Source of the DNA: Streptomyces sp. JH34
GTDB taxonomy: Bacteria; Actinomycetota; Actinomycetes; Streptomycetales; Streptomycetaceae
Direction: 5' to 3'
Assembly (NCBI RefSeq): GCF_029428875.1
Contig: NZ_JAJSOO010000001.1
Location: 3,906,001-3,970,000 of the forward strand
Length of the DNA: 64,000 nucleotides
Position numbers and translations under genes: made by a program. Below the pieces are notes generated by a model. That model saw nothing but the letters and a program-made list of their open reading frames with translations, did no database searches and was not told the origin of the DNA. Shown piece after piece: positions 16,211-24,675 of the stretch. The first letter of the stretch is position 1. Each line of letters begins with the position of its first letter.

Positions 16211-16236
16211 GTTCGTCAGACGCGTGTGCCGCTCGA

Positions 16237-17214
16237 CTACCGGTCGGGCTCAGGGTCCTTGAGCCAGTTGATGAGTTCGGTCGAGAAGCCGACCGGATCC
16301 TCCTCGTGGGGGAAGTGCCCCAGACCGTCGAAAAGTCGCCATCGGTACGGTGCTTCGACGTACTCGCCGGACCCCGCGGAACTGCGGGTCCGGACGGCCG
16401 GGTCGAGCGAGCCGTGGAGATGCAGCGTCGGTACGCGCACGGGGCGTTTCATCCGCCGGTTGAACTGGACGCCGTCGGGACGGGCCAGGGAACGCACCAT
16501 CCACCGGTACGGCTCGATCGAGCAGTGCGCCGTCGACGGGATGCACATCGCGCGGCGGTAGACGTCCACCGTCGCGTCGTCGGGGAACTCCTGCGTGCGT
16601 GGTCCCGACCAGTCACGGATCATCCGGGCGACCGATGCCGCGTCGTCCGCGACGAGCTGACGCTCCGGGACCCAGGGGCGTTGGAAGCCCCAGATGTGCG
16701 AGCCCGCCCGGGACTGGGCGAGGTCGGAGAGCATCGAGGAACGCCAGCGGCGCGGATGCGGCATCGACGACACCACGAGCCGGCGCACCAGCTTCGGCCG
16801 CATCACGGCAGCCGTCCAGGCGAGATAGCCGCCCATGTCGTGCCCCACGAGTGCCGCGTCCGGCTCGCCGAGCGAGCGGATCACGCCGGTGACGTCGAGC
16901 GCCAGGTTCGCGGGGTCGTAACCCCGGGGCGTACGGTCGCTGCCGCCGACTCCGCGGAGGTCCATCGCGACCGCGCGGTAACCGGCGTCGGCCAGAGCGG
17001 TCAGCTGGTGGCGCCAGGTCCACCAGAACTGTGGGAAACCGTGCAGCAACAGCACCAGAGGCCCGTCGCCCATCTCGGCGATGTGGAAACGCGCGCCGTT
17101 GGCCGCCACATCGCGGTGGGTCCAGGGTCCGTCGATGCGGACGGGACCGCCGGAGCCGGCGGCCGGTCCCAGCGGCCCCACCGGACCGGATGTGCTGAAA
17201 TCGGGGTCGGTCAT
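16237..17214 (-). CDS. Alpha/beta hydrolase, epoxide hydrolase type
   Basis: The 325-residue alpha/beta hydrolase has an oxyanion motif HGFPQ (58-62), nucleophile Asp in VGHDMGGY (D126), a later acidic residue in LHGSLDPAVR and a catalytic His in DGLGHFPHEEDP. An aspartate nucleophile fits epoxide hydrolases or haloalkane dehalogenases rather than esterases, and location beside marP matches ephE (Rv3670) of mycobacteria. It overlaps the upstream holin-like gene by 4 bp, so the two form an operon. Confidence 0.88.
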   Translation of the reverse strand: MTDPDFSTSGPVGPLGPAAGSGGPVRIDGPWTHRDVAANGARFHIAEMGDGPLVLLLHGFPQFWWTWRHQLTALADAGYRAVAMDLRGVGGSDRTPRGYDPANLALDVTGVIRSLGEPDAALVGHDMGGYLAWTAAVMRPKLVRRLVVSSMPHPRRWRSSMLSDLAQSRAGSHIWGFQRPWVPERQLVADDAASVARMIRDWSGPRTQEFPDDATVDVYRRAMCIPSTAHCSIEPYRWMVRSLARPDGVQFNRRMKRPVRVPTLHLHGSLDPAVRTRSSAGSGEYVEAPYRWRLFDGLGHFPHEEDPVGFSTELINWLKDPEPDR

Positions 17215-17741
17215 GCGGACGAGCGTGTCACAGGGAGCGCCTTGTCCTGGGCAGGACGGTTCTCGATGGCCCGGTCGGAGAGGGTGCTGCCCTGTGCCTG
17301 CTCGATCGCGCGCGCGCCGACGGCGGGGCGGGGGTGCGGCTTGACGCCCTGCAGGACCGCCGCGGTCTGCTTGGCCGAGGCGATGGACTTCTCCGGCGGC
17401 TTGACCTTCTTGAACTTGGCGAGCCCGAAGAGGGCGAGCAGTACGCCCAGCAGGATGAACGCACCCCCCACGATCAGGAACGACCAGGCGAGACCGAGCC
17501 CGAGATTGTGGATTCCGTAAGCTGCGGCGAAACTCAGCACGGGGATCGCGAACAGGATCAGCACACCCGTGACGATGAACGCCACGCTGCCGATCACGCC
17601 GCGCTTGACGTCCTGACGCACCTCGGCCTTGGCCAGCGCGATCTCGTCGTGCACCAGCGCGGACATCTCAGCGGTTGCCGAAGCGAACAGCTGTCCGAGA
17701 CTACGGTCGGTGCTGCCCGCGTAGTTGCCGGGGTCGCTCAT
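17211..17741 (-). CDS. Holin-like membrane protein (phage holin family, Holin-X type)
   Basis: The 176-residue protein has a charged N-terminal helix (LGQLFASATAEMSALVHDEI), two adjacent membrane segments (about 50-78 and 84-110), and a basic cytosolic tail. This is the pattern of the actinobacterial 'phage holin family / DUF1469' proteins, which are chromosomal and not tied to a prophage. The function is unknown; the Mtb counterpart would be Rv3669. It is translationally coupled to the epoxide hydrolase-like gene. Confidence 0.78.
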   Translation of the reverse strand: MSDPGNYAGSTDRSLGQLFASATAEMSALVHDEIALAKAEVRQDVKRGVIGSVAFIVTGVLILFAIPVLSFAAAYGIHNLGLGLAWSFLIVGGAFILLGVLLALFGLAKFKKVKPPEKSIASAKQTAAVLQGVKPHPRPAVGARAIEQAQGSTLSDRAIENRPAQDKALPVTRSSA

Positions 17742-17780
17742 CCCTGACTCCCTCTCCTCTTCCGTACATCCGATGTCAGA

Positions 17781-19220
17781 TCATGCCGGACTGTCCGGCT
17801 TGCTGCTCGCTGCCCCCGCCCGTTCGGCAAGGCGGCGGTGCTCGGCCGCCTTGCGTTCGTGGATCGCGGCCATGCGTAGGTGGTACTCCGGGTCGTCCTG
17901 TTCGTAGACGTCGGGTACTCCCGATTCGTCCGCGTCGAGTTCCTCGGCTTCGTACAGCGCTCTGTATCTGCGTACCCGCAGTTTGAGTAGTACACCGGAG
18001 AGTACGGCCGCAATCAGGGATCCGATGAGGACCGCGGCCTTGACCTCGTTGATCATGTCCTCGTCGCCGGCGAAAGCCAGCTCCCCGATGAGCAGCGAAA
18101 CGGTGAAGCCGATACCGGCCAGTGTGGCCACCGCGAAGACATCCGCCCAGGCGAGGTCCTTGTTCAGCTCGGCCTTGGTGAAGCGGGTGACGAGCCAGGT
18201 ACCGCCGAAGACGCCGACAGTCTTGCCCACGACCAGACCGAGGACCACCCCGAGCGTTTCGGGCCTGGTGAAGACGCCTGCCAGGGCATCGCCCTTGAGG
18301 GTGACACCGGCGGAGAAGAGGGCGAACAGCGGAACGGCGACACCTGCCGACAGCGGGCGCACCAGGTGCTCGATGTGTTCCCCGGGGGATCGTGCCTCTC
18401 CCTCGCGCCGGGTGCAGCGCAGCATGAGTCCCATCGCGACCCCCGCGATCGTCGCGTGGACCCCGCTGTTGTACATCAGCGCCCAGATGGCCAGGGCGAG
18501 CGGTAGGTAGATCCACCAACCCCGCACGCCGGTGCGCAGCAGCACGTAGAACACGGCCAGGCCGAGGAACGCACCGCCGAGCGCCAGGAAGTCGATGCTC
18601 TCGGTGAAGAAGACCGCGATGACGAGGATGGCGAAGAGGTCGTCGACGACTGCGAGCGTCAGCAGGAAGGCGCGCAGCGCCGCAGGAAGCGAGGTCCCGA
18701 TGACCGCGAGGACGGCGAGCGCGAACGCGATGTCCGTGGCGGTGGGCACGGCCCAGCCGGCCAGGGCCCCGTCACCCAGCACCGTGGTCACCGTGTAGAC
18801 GACGGCGGGGACGGCCATTCCGCAGAGCGCCGCCGCGACGGGCAGGGCAGCGGCCCGAGGGTCACGGAGTTCCCCGGCGACCAGTTCACGCTTGAGCTCG
18901 ACGCCCGCCACGAAGAAGAACACGGCGAGCAGTCCGTCCGCCGCCCAGTGGGACACCGAGAGATGCAGTCCCAGCGCCTCGGGGCCGAAGTGGAGATCGC
19001 TGACGGAGGTGTACGCGGCGCCGAAGGTGTTGGCCCAGACCAGTGCGGCGACTGCAGCCACCAGCAGGATGACGCCGCCCACCGTCTCCGTGCGCAGGGC
19101 ATCGGCGACGTAGTTGCGTTCGGGGAGAGAGAGACGGCCGAGCAGGGTGCGGCGGCCGGAAGGGGTGACGGGCGGGGCCACGAGGGAGACCTCCGGGTGG
19201 GATGACGGCAGTGGCGGCAT
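17781..19220 (-). CDS. nhaA: Na+/H+ antiporter NhaA
   Basis: The 479-residue inner-membrane antiporter carries about 11-12 hydrophobic segments and the NhaA hallmarks FFFVAGVELKREL (101-113), the conserved Asp in PTATDIAFAL (D163) and the paired aspartates in LAVVDDLFAI (D193, D194), equivalent to D133, D163 and D164 of E. coli NhaA. It exchanges Na+ for H+ to protect against salt and alkaline stress. The C-terminal 75 residues are an acidic/charged cytosolic tail (AEELDADESG... RKAAEHRRL) longer than in E. coli. Confidence 0.94.
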   Translation of the reverse strand: MPPLPSSHPEVSLVAPPVTPSGRRTLLGRLSLPERNYVADALRTETVGGVILLVAAVAALVWANTFGAAYTSVSDLHFGPEALGLHLSVSHWAADGLLAVFFFVAGVELKRELVAGELRDPRAAALPVAAALCGMAVPAVVYTVTTVLGDGALAGWAVPTATDIAFALAVLAVIGTSLPAALRAFLLTLAVVDDLFAILVIAVFFTESIDFLALGGAFLGLAVFYVLLRTGVRGWWIYLPLALAIWALMYNSGVHATIAGVAMGLMLRCTRREGEARSPGEHIEHLVRPLSAGVAVPLFALFSAGVTLKGDALAGVFTRPETLGVVLGLVVGKTVGVFGGTWLVTRFTKAELNKDLAWADVFAVATLAGIGFTVSLLIGELAFAGDEDMINEVKAAVLIGSLIAAVLSGVLLKLRVRRYRALYEAEELDADESGVPDVYEQDDPEYHLRMAAIHERKAAEHRRLAERAGAASSKPDSPA

Positions 19221-19660
19221 GGCGGATACACATGCCGACCAGACTTCCCGGCGCCCCTGTGGAGACTTCTATGTCGTTGTCGCTGAGTCCTCGCCCGGTA
19301 TACCGGCGCTTACGCACCCGCGCGCACGTTTTCCTGCCGACGCACGCAGCCTGACGAGATCACCACTGTACCCGGGGTACCGAAACGTATCCGGATCCGC
19401 TGTCCACCGCCCGGCGGTGAACTCCGGGAGATCGTCTGCCTCTGCCCCTCCCCGGACGACCCGCCCTCCGAACGGTTCCAGGGGTACCCGGCCCATGAGG
19501 GCCGGGAAGGGGCACCCGGATTGCTCCGGGTGCCCCTCAAAGACGTACGGGCGGGCGGACGCTCTGCCCGACCGTCCGGGCCGGCACTTCCGGCCCGACC
19601 GTTGTTGTGCCGGCCCTTCCGGCCGGACCGTTCTCGCCGGCCCTGCCCGCTTCTCCCGCT
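19221..19660. other. 440-bp nhaA upstream region and acs 3' region
   Basis: No gene is seen. The right half holds the acs terminator (19508-19537) and imperfect GGCCGG-rich repeats (19578-19640) that can form further hairpins. The left half should contain the nhaA promoter. Confidence 0.5.
19508..19537 (-). terminator. Predicted terminator of acs
   Basis: A perfect 13-bp stem AGGGGCACCCGGA / TCCGGGTGCCCCT with a TTGC loop lies about 124 nt beyond the acs stop on the minus strand; additional GGCCGG stems lie between. Confidence 0.65.
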
Positions 19661-21619
19661 CTAGTCCTCGGACGAAGCGGAGGGCAGCTGTGTCTGGATG
19701 AGGGCCATGACCGAGGAATCGGTGAGCGTCGTGACATCGCCCAGCTCGCGGTTCTCGGCGACGTCCCGCAGCAGGCGGCGCATGATCTTGCCGGACCGGG
19801 TTTTCGGCAGTTCGGCCACCGGCAGGACGCGCCTGGGCTTTGCGATCGGCCCGAGCGTGGTGCCGACGTGATTACGCAGCTCGGCGACCAGTTCCTCGGA
19901 CGCTGTGGCGGTGCCACGCAGGATCACGAAGGCCACGATGGCCTGACCTGTGGTCTCGTCGTTGGCGCCGACCACGGCAGCCTCGGCGACCGAGGGGTGC
20001 GACACGAGCGCCGACTCCACCTCGGTGGTCGAGATGTTGTGCCCGGACACGAGCATGACGTCGTCGACCCGGCCGAGCAGCCAGATGTCACCGTCCTCGT
20101 CCTTCTTGGCACCGTCACCCGCGAAGTACTTGCCCTCGAAGCGGGACCAGTAGGTGTCGATGAAGCGCTGGTCGTCCCCCCAGATGGTGCGGAGCATCGA
20201 CGGCCACGGCTCCGTCAGGACGAGATAGCCGCCCCCGCCGTTCGGCACCTCGTTGGCCTCGTCGTCGACCACGGTGGCGGAGATGCCGGGCAGGGCCCGC
20301 TGGGCCGAACCGGGCTTGGTCGCCGTGACACCGGGGAGGGGCGAGATCATCATGGCGCCGGTCTCGGTCTGCCACCAGGTGTCCACGATCGGACAGGCGT
20401 CGGCACCGATGTTCTTGCGGTACCAGATCCAGGCCTCCGGATTGATCGGCTCGCCGACCGAACCCAGGACACGCAGGGACGACAGGTCGAACTTCGCGGG
20501 GATGTCGTCCCCCCACTTCATGAACGTACGGATCGCGGTCGGCGCGGTGTAGAGGATCGTGACGCCGTACTTCTGGACGATCTCCCAGAAGCGTCCCTGG
20601 TGGGGCGTGTCCGGCGTGCCCTCGTACATGACCTGCGTCGCGCCGTTGGCCAGCGGGCCGTAGACGATGTACGAGTGTCCGGTCACCCAGCCGATGTCGG
20701 CGGTGCACCAGTACACGTCGGTCTCGGGCTTGAGGTCGAAGACCGCGTGGTGGGTGTACGCCGCCTGGGTGAGGTAACCCCCGGAGGTGTGCAGGATTCC
20801 CTTGGGCTTACCCGTCGTCCCCGAGGTGTACAGGATGAAGAGGGGCTGCTCCGCGTCGAAGGCCTCGGGAGTGTGCTCGGCCGACTGCCTGCCGGTGATC
20901 TCGTGCCACCAGACGTCCCGACCCTCGGACCACGCGGTGTCCTGACCGGTGCGCCGGACCACGAGGACATGTTCGACGGTGTCGATGCGGGAGACGGCGT
21001 CGTCCACGGCGGGCTTCAGCGCCGAGGGCTTCCCTCGGCGGTAACCGCCGTCGGCCGTGATGACGACCTTGGCGTCGGCGTCCTGGATACGGGCGGCGAT
21101 GGCATCCGCGGAGAAGCCGCCGAAGACCACCGAATGAGCTGCGCCGATGCGGGCGCAGGCCAGCATGGCCACGGCGGCCTCAGGGATCATCGGCAGGTAG
21201 ACCGCGACCCGGTCACCCTTGCCCACACCGAGTTCGGTGAGCGCGTTCGCCGCGCGGGAGACCTCGTCCTTCAGCTCCGCGTAAGTGATCGCGCGGCTGT
21301 CGCCGGGCTCGCCCTCGAAATGGATCGCGACCCGGTCGCCGTTGCCCGCCTCGACGTGACGGTCCACGCAGTTGTACGCGACGTTGAGTTTGCCGTCGGC
21401 GAACCACTTCGCGAAGGGCGGATTGCTCCAGTCGAGCGTCTCCGTCGGCTCGGTGACCCAGGTGAGGCGGCGGGCCTGCTCGGCCCAGAAGCCCAGCCTG
21501 TCCGCCTCGGCCTGCTCGTACGCCTCCACTGTCACGTTGGCGTTCGCGGCCAGATCGGCAGGCGGTGCGAACCGCCGCTCCTCCTTGAGCAGATTGGAGA
21601 GAGAGGAAGGCTCGCTCAT
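19661..21619 (-). CDS. acs: Acetyl-CoA synthetase (AMP-forming)
   Basis: The 652-residue enzyme has standard length. It has the adenylate-forming P-loop YTSGTTGKPKG, VYWCTADIGWVTGHSYIVYG, the acetate-pocket WWQTETG, GRVDDVMLVSGH and the C-terminal acetylatable lysine in PKTRSGKIMRRLLR (K in SGK). It converts acetate, ATP and CoA to acetyl-CoA in the cytosol. The start ATG (21619) overlaps the stop of a 16-residue leader ORF (ATGA) and the first residues MSEPSSLSNLLKEERRF repeat that leader's sequence. Longer in-frame starts upstream would translate through unrelated DNA and are rejected. Confidence 0.95.
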   Translation of the reverse strand: MSEPSSLSNLLKEERRFAPPADLAANANVTVEAYEQAEADRLGFWAEQARRLTWVTEPTETLDWSNPPFAKWFADGKLNVAYNCVDRHVEAGNGDRVAIHFEGEPGDSRAITYAELKDEVSRAANALTELGVGKGDRVAVYLPMIPEAAVAMLACARIGAAHSVVFGGFSADAIAARIQDADAKVVITADGGYRRGKPSALKPAVDDAVSRIDTVEHVLVVRRTGQDTAWSEGRDVWWHEITGRQSAEHTPEAFDAEQPLFILYTSGTTGKPKGILHTSGGYLTQAAYTHHAVFDLKPETDVYWCTADIGWVTGHSYIVYGPLANGATQVMYEGTPDTPHQGRFWEIVQKYGVTILYTAPTAIRTFMKWGDDIPAKFDLSSLRVLGSVGEPINPEAWIWYRKNIGADACPIVDTWWQTETGAMMISPLPGVTATKPGSAQRALPGISATVVDDEANEVPNGGGGYLVLTEPWPSMLRTIWGDDQRFIDTYWSRFEGKYFAGDGAKKDEDGDIWLLGRVDDVMLVSGHNISTTEVESALVSHPSVAEAAVVGANDETTGQAIVAFVILRGTATASEELVAELRNHVGTTLGPIAKPRRVLPVAELPKTRSGKIMRRLLRDVAENRELGDVTTLTDSSVMALIQTQLPSASSED

Positions 21620-21647
21620 GCTGCGGTCTCCTCCTTGAGCAGATTGG
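21578..21647. repeat. 20-bp direct repeat spanning the acs start
   Basis: CTCCTCCTTGAGCAGATTGG occurs at 21578-21597 (inside acs codons 8-14) and again, exactly, at 21628-21647 in the leader. The 50-bp offset is not a multiple of three, so the two copies are in different frames. Confidence 0.95.
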
Positions 21648-21666
21648 CCAGACTTTCGTTGCTCAC
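21616..21666 (-). CDS. 16-residue leader ORF mimicking the acs N-terminus
   Basis: A GTG at 21666, preceded by GGGAG, opens the peptide VSNESLANLLKEETAA, and its TGA overlaps the acs ATG. The peptide resembles the acs N-terminus (SNLLKEE in both) because of a 20-bp direct repeat. It may be a genuine leader peptide giving translational coupling, or the original acs start displaced by a short duplication that shifted frame. Confidence 0.55.
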   Translation of the reverse strand: MSNESLANLLKEETAA

Positions 21667-21784
21667 GACATCTCCCATTCCCAGGGTGTCCGTTGTGTCC
21701 CGGAGGACAGCTCATCAGGCTGCGGGCCAGGTGACAAGTGTCTGCCGGGAATTGGTTTAGACCTGTGCCCCGCAGGGGCTGGCG

Positions 21785-21829
21785 GGTCCCGCTTCCGCGA
21801 GCAGCGCTACGCGGTGCGAAGGCGGGACC
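21785..21829 (-). terminator. Possible terminator of the SulP-carbonic anhydrase gene
   Basis: GGTCCCGC (21785-21792) pairs with GCGGGACC (21822-21829), and the loop contains an additional GC-rich stem. It is 33 nt beyond the stop of the leftward gene. No U-tract is present. Confidence 0.45.
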
Positions 21830-21861
21830 ACAAGGTCTCACGGACTGAATGAGTGAGTGGT

Positions 21862-24378
21862 TCAGGCACCTACCGTGGTGCCGTGTGCGGTTTCCCGTGC
21901 GCCCGCGTCGGACTCCGCACCCCACACCGCGCCGGGTGCGACTCGAGCGAAGACCTCATCGGGCCCCGTTCCTGAACTGGCGCCCTCAGTCATCAGGTAG
22001 GCCTGAGCCTCGCCGACATGGAAGTACATGCCGTGCAGTTGCAGGGTGCCTGCCGCCAGTCTGCGTGCGACCGCCTCATGAGCACGCAGGTGTTCCAACT
22101 GCTGGACCACATTGGTCAGACAGAGCTGCTCCACCGCGTCGGTGGGCAGACGGCCGGCGATGCGCGCCCAGGAGTGGTGCCGGGAACGCATGCGCTCCAG
22201 ACTCGGCAGCCCGTGCCGCAGCCAGCGCCACAGAGGCGTCCGGGGCATCTCCGGTCCTGCCCCCAACAGGGCCTGCATGGCACCGCATCCGGAGTGCCCA
22301 CAGATGGTGATGGATTCGACTTCCAGCACGTCCACCGCGTACTCGATCGCGGCGGCCACGGAATCGTCCTTGCCCGTGGAGCCCTCGGCGTCCGGCGGTG
22401 GCACCAGATTGCCGACATTGCGCACGGTGAAGAGATCGCCCGGGCCGCTCGCGGTGATCATGCTGGTGACCAGACGGGAGTCGGCGCAGGTGAGGAAAAG
22501 CTGGGAGGGCCGTTGCCCTTCGACGGCCAGCCGGGCCAGCTCCTCACGGACGAGCGGGGCGGTGGTGCGCTGGAAGGAACTGAGTCCGTTGAGAAGCCGG
22601 TGGGCCCCGTGCCGGCGGCTCGACGAGCCTGTGGGGGGAGCGGCGGGGGAGGTCATCGAGACGATATGCGTGGTGGCGGCGGCCGCGACCGCGGTTGTCG
22701 TGGCGCCCTGTCCGCCGTCGTGGCAGTGATGGTTACGCCATGGTGTCCACGGACGGCAGCAGGAATGGGCCGCCGACGCCGGTTCGGCGATCCGGCCGCC
22801 GGAGCGCCCGGTGAACTCGATGTGGCCCCCCATCGCGGTCTGCGCCGTGCACCAGTCCTGGATGGTCTCGTACGCCGCGTGGTCCATGAAGAAGCCGTCC
22901 AACTCGACCACGGCGTCCACTCCGTGGGGGAGCCTTCCGAGCAGACGGCTGAGCCGGGGGACGGCCAGGAAGGTCAGCTGCCCCCGAGCGGTCACCAGGT
23001 AGCGGCCGTCGTCTTCCGTCACGGTGATCCTGGTGCGGGCCAGCCGGTGCAGGGCGACGGCGACCGCCACGACGATGCCGATCGCCACGCCCTCGAGCAC
23101 CCCGGCGAGGATCACGCCGCTGATGGTCGCGCCGTACACCAGGAACTCCCGGTGTCTGTGGACCTTGCGGATGTGGGCGAAGCTGACCATCTGTATGCCG
23201 ACCACCATCACCAGGGCGGCGAGCGCGGCCAGGGGAATCCACTCAAGGGCCGTGACCAGCAACAAGGCAGCCAGCAGCACCCAGACTCCGTGCAGCACGG
23301 TCGAGGCCCGGGTCTCCGCGCCCGCCCGCACGTTCGCCGAACTGCGCACGGCGCCGCCGGACACGGCAAGTCCTCCGGCCAGCCCCGACACCGCGTTCGC
23401 GACACCCTGGGCCCGTAGCTCCCGGTCGAGGTCGGATCGTCTGACCGGTGCGGGAGGTGGCGCTCCGTCCTTGGGTGTTGCCGTCGACCGGTCCGCAGCG
23501 AGCTTGTCCACGGAGACCGCGGCGAGCAGTGATTCGAGGCTGGCGACGAGCATGACCGTGAAGACCGCTGTCGCCAGTGCGGTCACCGGGCCCTGTGGCA
23601 GCTCGGGCAGTGCGTGCGCGCGCCATGAAGGAAGGTCCACGCGGGCGATTCCGGGTGTCGCCGCAGCTGCCACAGCCGTGGCGATGACCACTGCGGCGAG
23701 CGCGGCGGGAATTCTGCCCAGCGATCTTCCGATCCGTCCGGGCAGGCGTGGCCACACGATGAGAAGGAGGATCGTGAGTGCCCCGATGAAGAGGGCAGCG
23801 GGCTCGGACTGCGCCAGGTGCGAGGGCAGCGAGAGGGCGTTGTCGAGGGCTGAGCTCTGCGGTGCCCCGCCGAGCACGATGTGCAGCTGGGCGAGGGCGA
23901 TGGCCACGCCGATACCCGCGAGTGTGCCGTGCACGATGGCCGGACTGACGGCGAGTGCGCTACGGGCTGCTCTCAGTGAACCCAGCAGAATCTGCAGAAG
24001 TCCGGCCCCGACGGTGATCGCGCACGTGGTGCGCCAGCCGTAGATCTGGATCAACTCGGCTGTGACTACGGTCAGTCCGGCGGACGGGCCGCTGACCTGG
24101 AGCGGCGTTCCGCCCAATAGCCCTGCGACGATTCCGCCGATGGCCGCGGAGACGAGGCCGGCGGCGAGCGGGGCGTCCATGGCGACGGCGAGACCCAGCG
24201 ACATGGGAACAGCGATCAGGAAGACCGTGATCGATGCGGACAGATCCGCGCCCGAGACGCGGAAGCGCCCGTGGCGGGGCGGTGGTGGCGGACTGTGAGG
24301 ACGCTTGATTCCCGAGGCGCGCGAAGGGCGCGAACTACGGGACGAGTGGTTGTTGCGAGTAGGGACGCAGGCAGACAT
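21862..24378 (-). CDS. SulP-family transporter fused to beta-carbonic anhydrase
   Basis: The 838-residue fusion has a basic/proline-rich lead (1-40), a SulP/SLC26 anion-transport domain with about 12 hydrophobic segments (46-445), a STAS-like domain (451-530), a Cys/His-rich linker (H538, C540, C541, H550, H551, C552, H553), and a beta-class carbonic anhydrase at about 590-800 with zinc ligands C631 (CADSRL, D633/R635 dyad), H695 and C698 (CGHSGCGAM). The likely job is bicarbonate or sulfate uptake coupled to CO2 hydration at the membrane. Fusions of this type are known in actinobacteria. It is divergent from the deacetylase-like gene. Confidence 0.93.
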   Translation of the reverse strand: MSACVPTRNNHSSRSSRPSRASGIKRPHSPPPPPRHGRFRVSGADLSASITVFLIAVPMSLGLAVAMDAPLAAGLVSAAIGGIVAGLLGGTPLQVSGPSAGLTVVTAELIQIYGWRTTCAITVGAGLLQILLGSLRAARSALAVSPAIVHGTLAGIGVAIALAQLHIVLGGAPQSSALDNALSLPSHLAQSEPAALFIGALTILLLIVWPRLPGRIGRSLGRIPAALAAVVIATAVAAAATPGIARVDLPSWRAHALPELPQGPVTALATAVFTVMLVASLESLLAAVSVDKLAADRSTATPKDGAPPPAPVRRSDLDRELRAQGVANAVSGLAGGLAVSGGAVRSSANVRAGAETRASTVLHGVWVLLAALLLVTALEWIPLAALAALVMVVGIQMVSFAHIRKVHRHREFLVYGATISGVILAGVLEGVAIGIVVAVAVALHRLARTRITVTEDDGRYLVTARGQLTFLAVPRLSRLLGRLPHGVDAVVELDGFFMDHAAYETIQDWCTAQTAMGGHIEFTGRSGGRIAEPASAAHSCCRPWTPWRNHHCHDGGQGATTTAVAAAATTHIVSMTSPAAPPTGSSSRRHGAHRLLNGLSSFQRTTAPLVREELARLAVEGQRPSQLFLTCADSRLVTSMITASGPGDLFTVRNVGNLVPPPDAEGSTGKDDSVAAAIEYAVDVLEVESITICGHSGCGAMQALLGAGPEMPRTPLWRWLRHGLPSLERMRSRHHSWARIAGRLPTDAVEQLCLTNVVQQLEHLRAHEAVARRLAAGTLQLHGMYFHVGEAQAYLMTEGASSGTGPDEVFARVAPGAVWGAESDAGARETAHGTTVGA

Positions 24379-24475
24379 GTTCCCGTCTCCTCCGGGGCAG
24401 CGCGGTCGCGGAATGTGAGTGACGGCGGCCGTTCAGTACGGCGTGCAGCGGTGGGGTACAGCGGCGGGATTTCCA

Positions 24476-24505
24476 ACTCTCCGTAAATGAATCGTAATGG
24501 AGAGT
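24476..24505. promoter_or_regulatory. AT-rich inverted repeat upstream of the SulP fusion gene
   Basis: ACTCTCC (24476-24482) pairs with GGAGAGT (24499-24505) around an unusually AT-rich 16-nt centre, about 98 bp upstream of the SulP fusion start. It may be an operator overlapping the promoter in the divergent region 24379-24675, which has no gene. Confidence 0.4.
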
Positions 24506-24675
24506 AAAGAAAGGTGTCCATGCTTTCGAGCAAATGGCCCAGCTCGTCACCCCTTCAAGTGAATAATCAGCTTTTCATTCGGCTTGTCGTGCTGAATCCG
24601 TCGGGCTGCGTGTGAGGTTGACGGCGCCGCGTCGGCACTTCAACGCACGAATCCTGCAAGGAAGAGGGTGGACGG

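Larger units (their letters stand above)
15521..16236. other. 716-bp region without a confident gene
   Basis: Between the marP stop and the epoxide hydrolase stop (the two genes converge) I see only a GC-rich tandem repeat (15571-15637), one weak minus-strand ORF (15928-16131) and paired AATTGG palindromes (16179-16210). No plus-strand frame shows family-like sequence. Confidence 0.5.

Noticed and set aside
17211..17741. Prophage remnant because of a holin-like protein
   Set aside because: Chromosomal holin-like family conserved at this locus in actinobacteria; no phage genes nearby.
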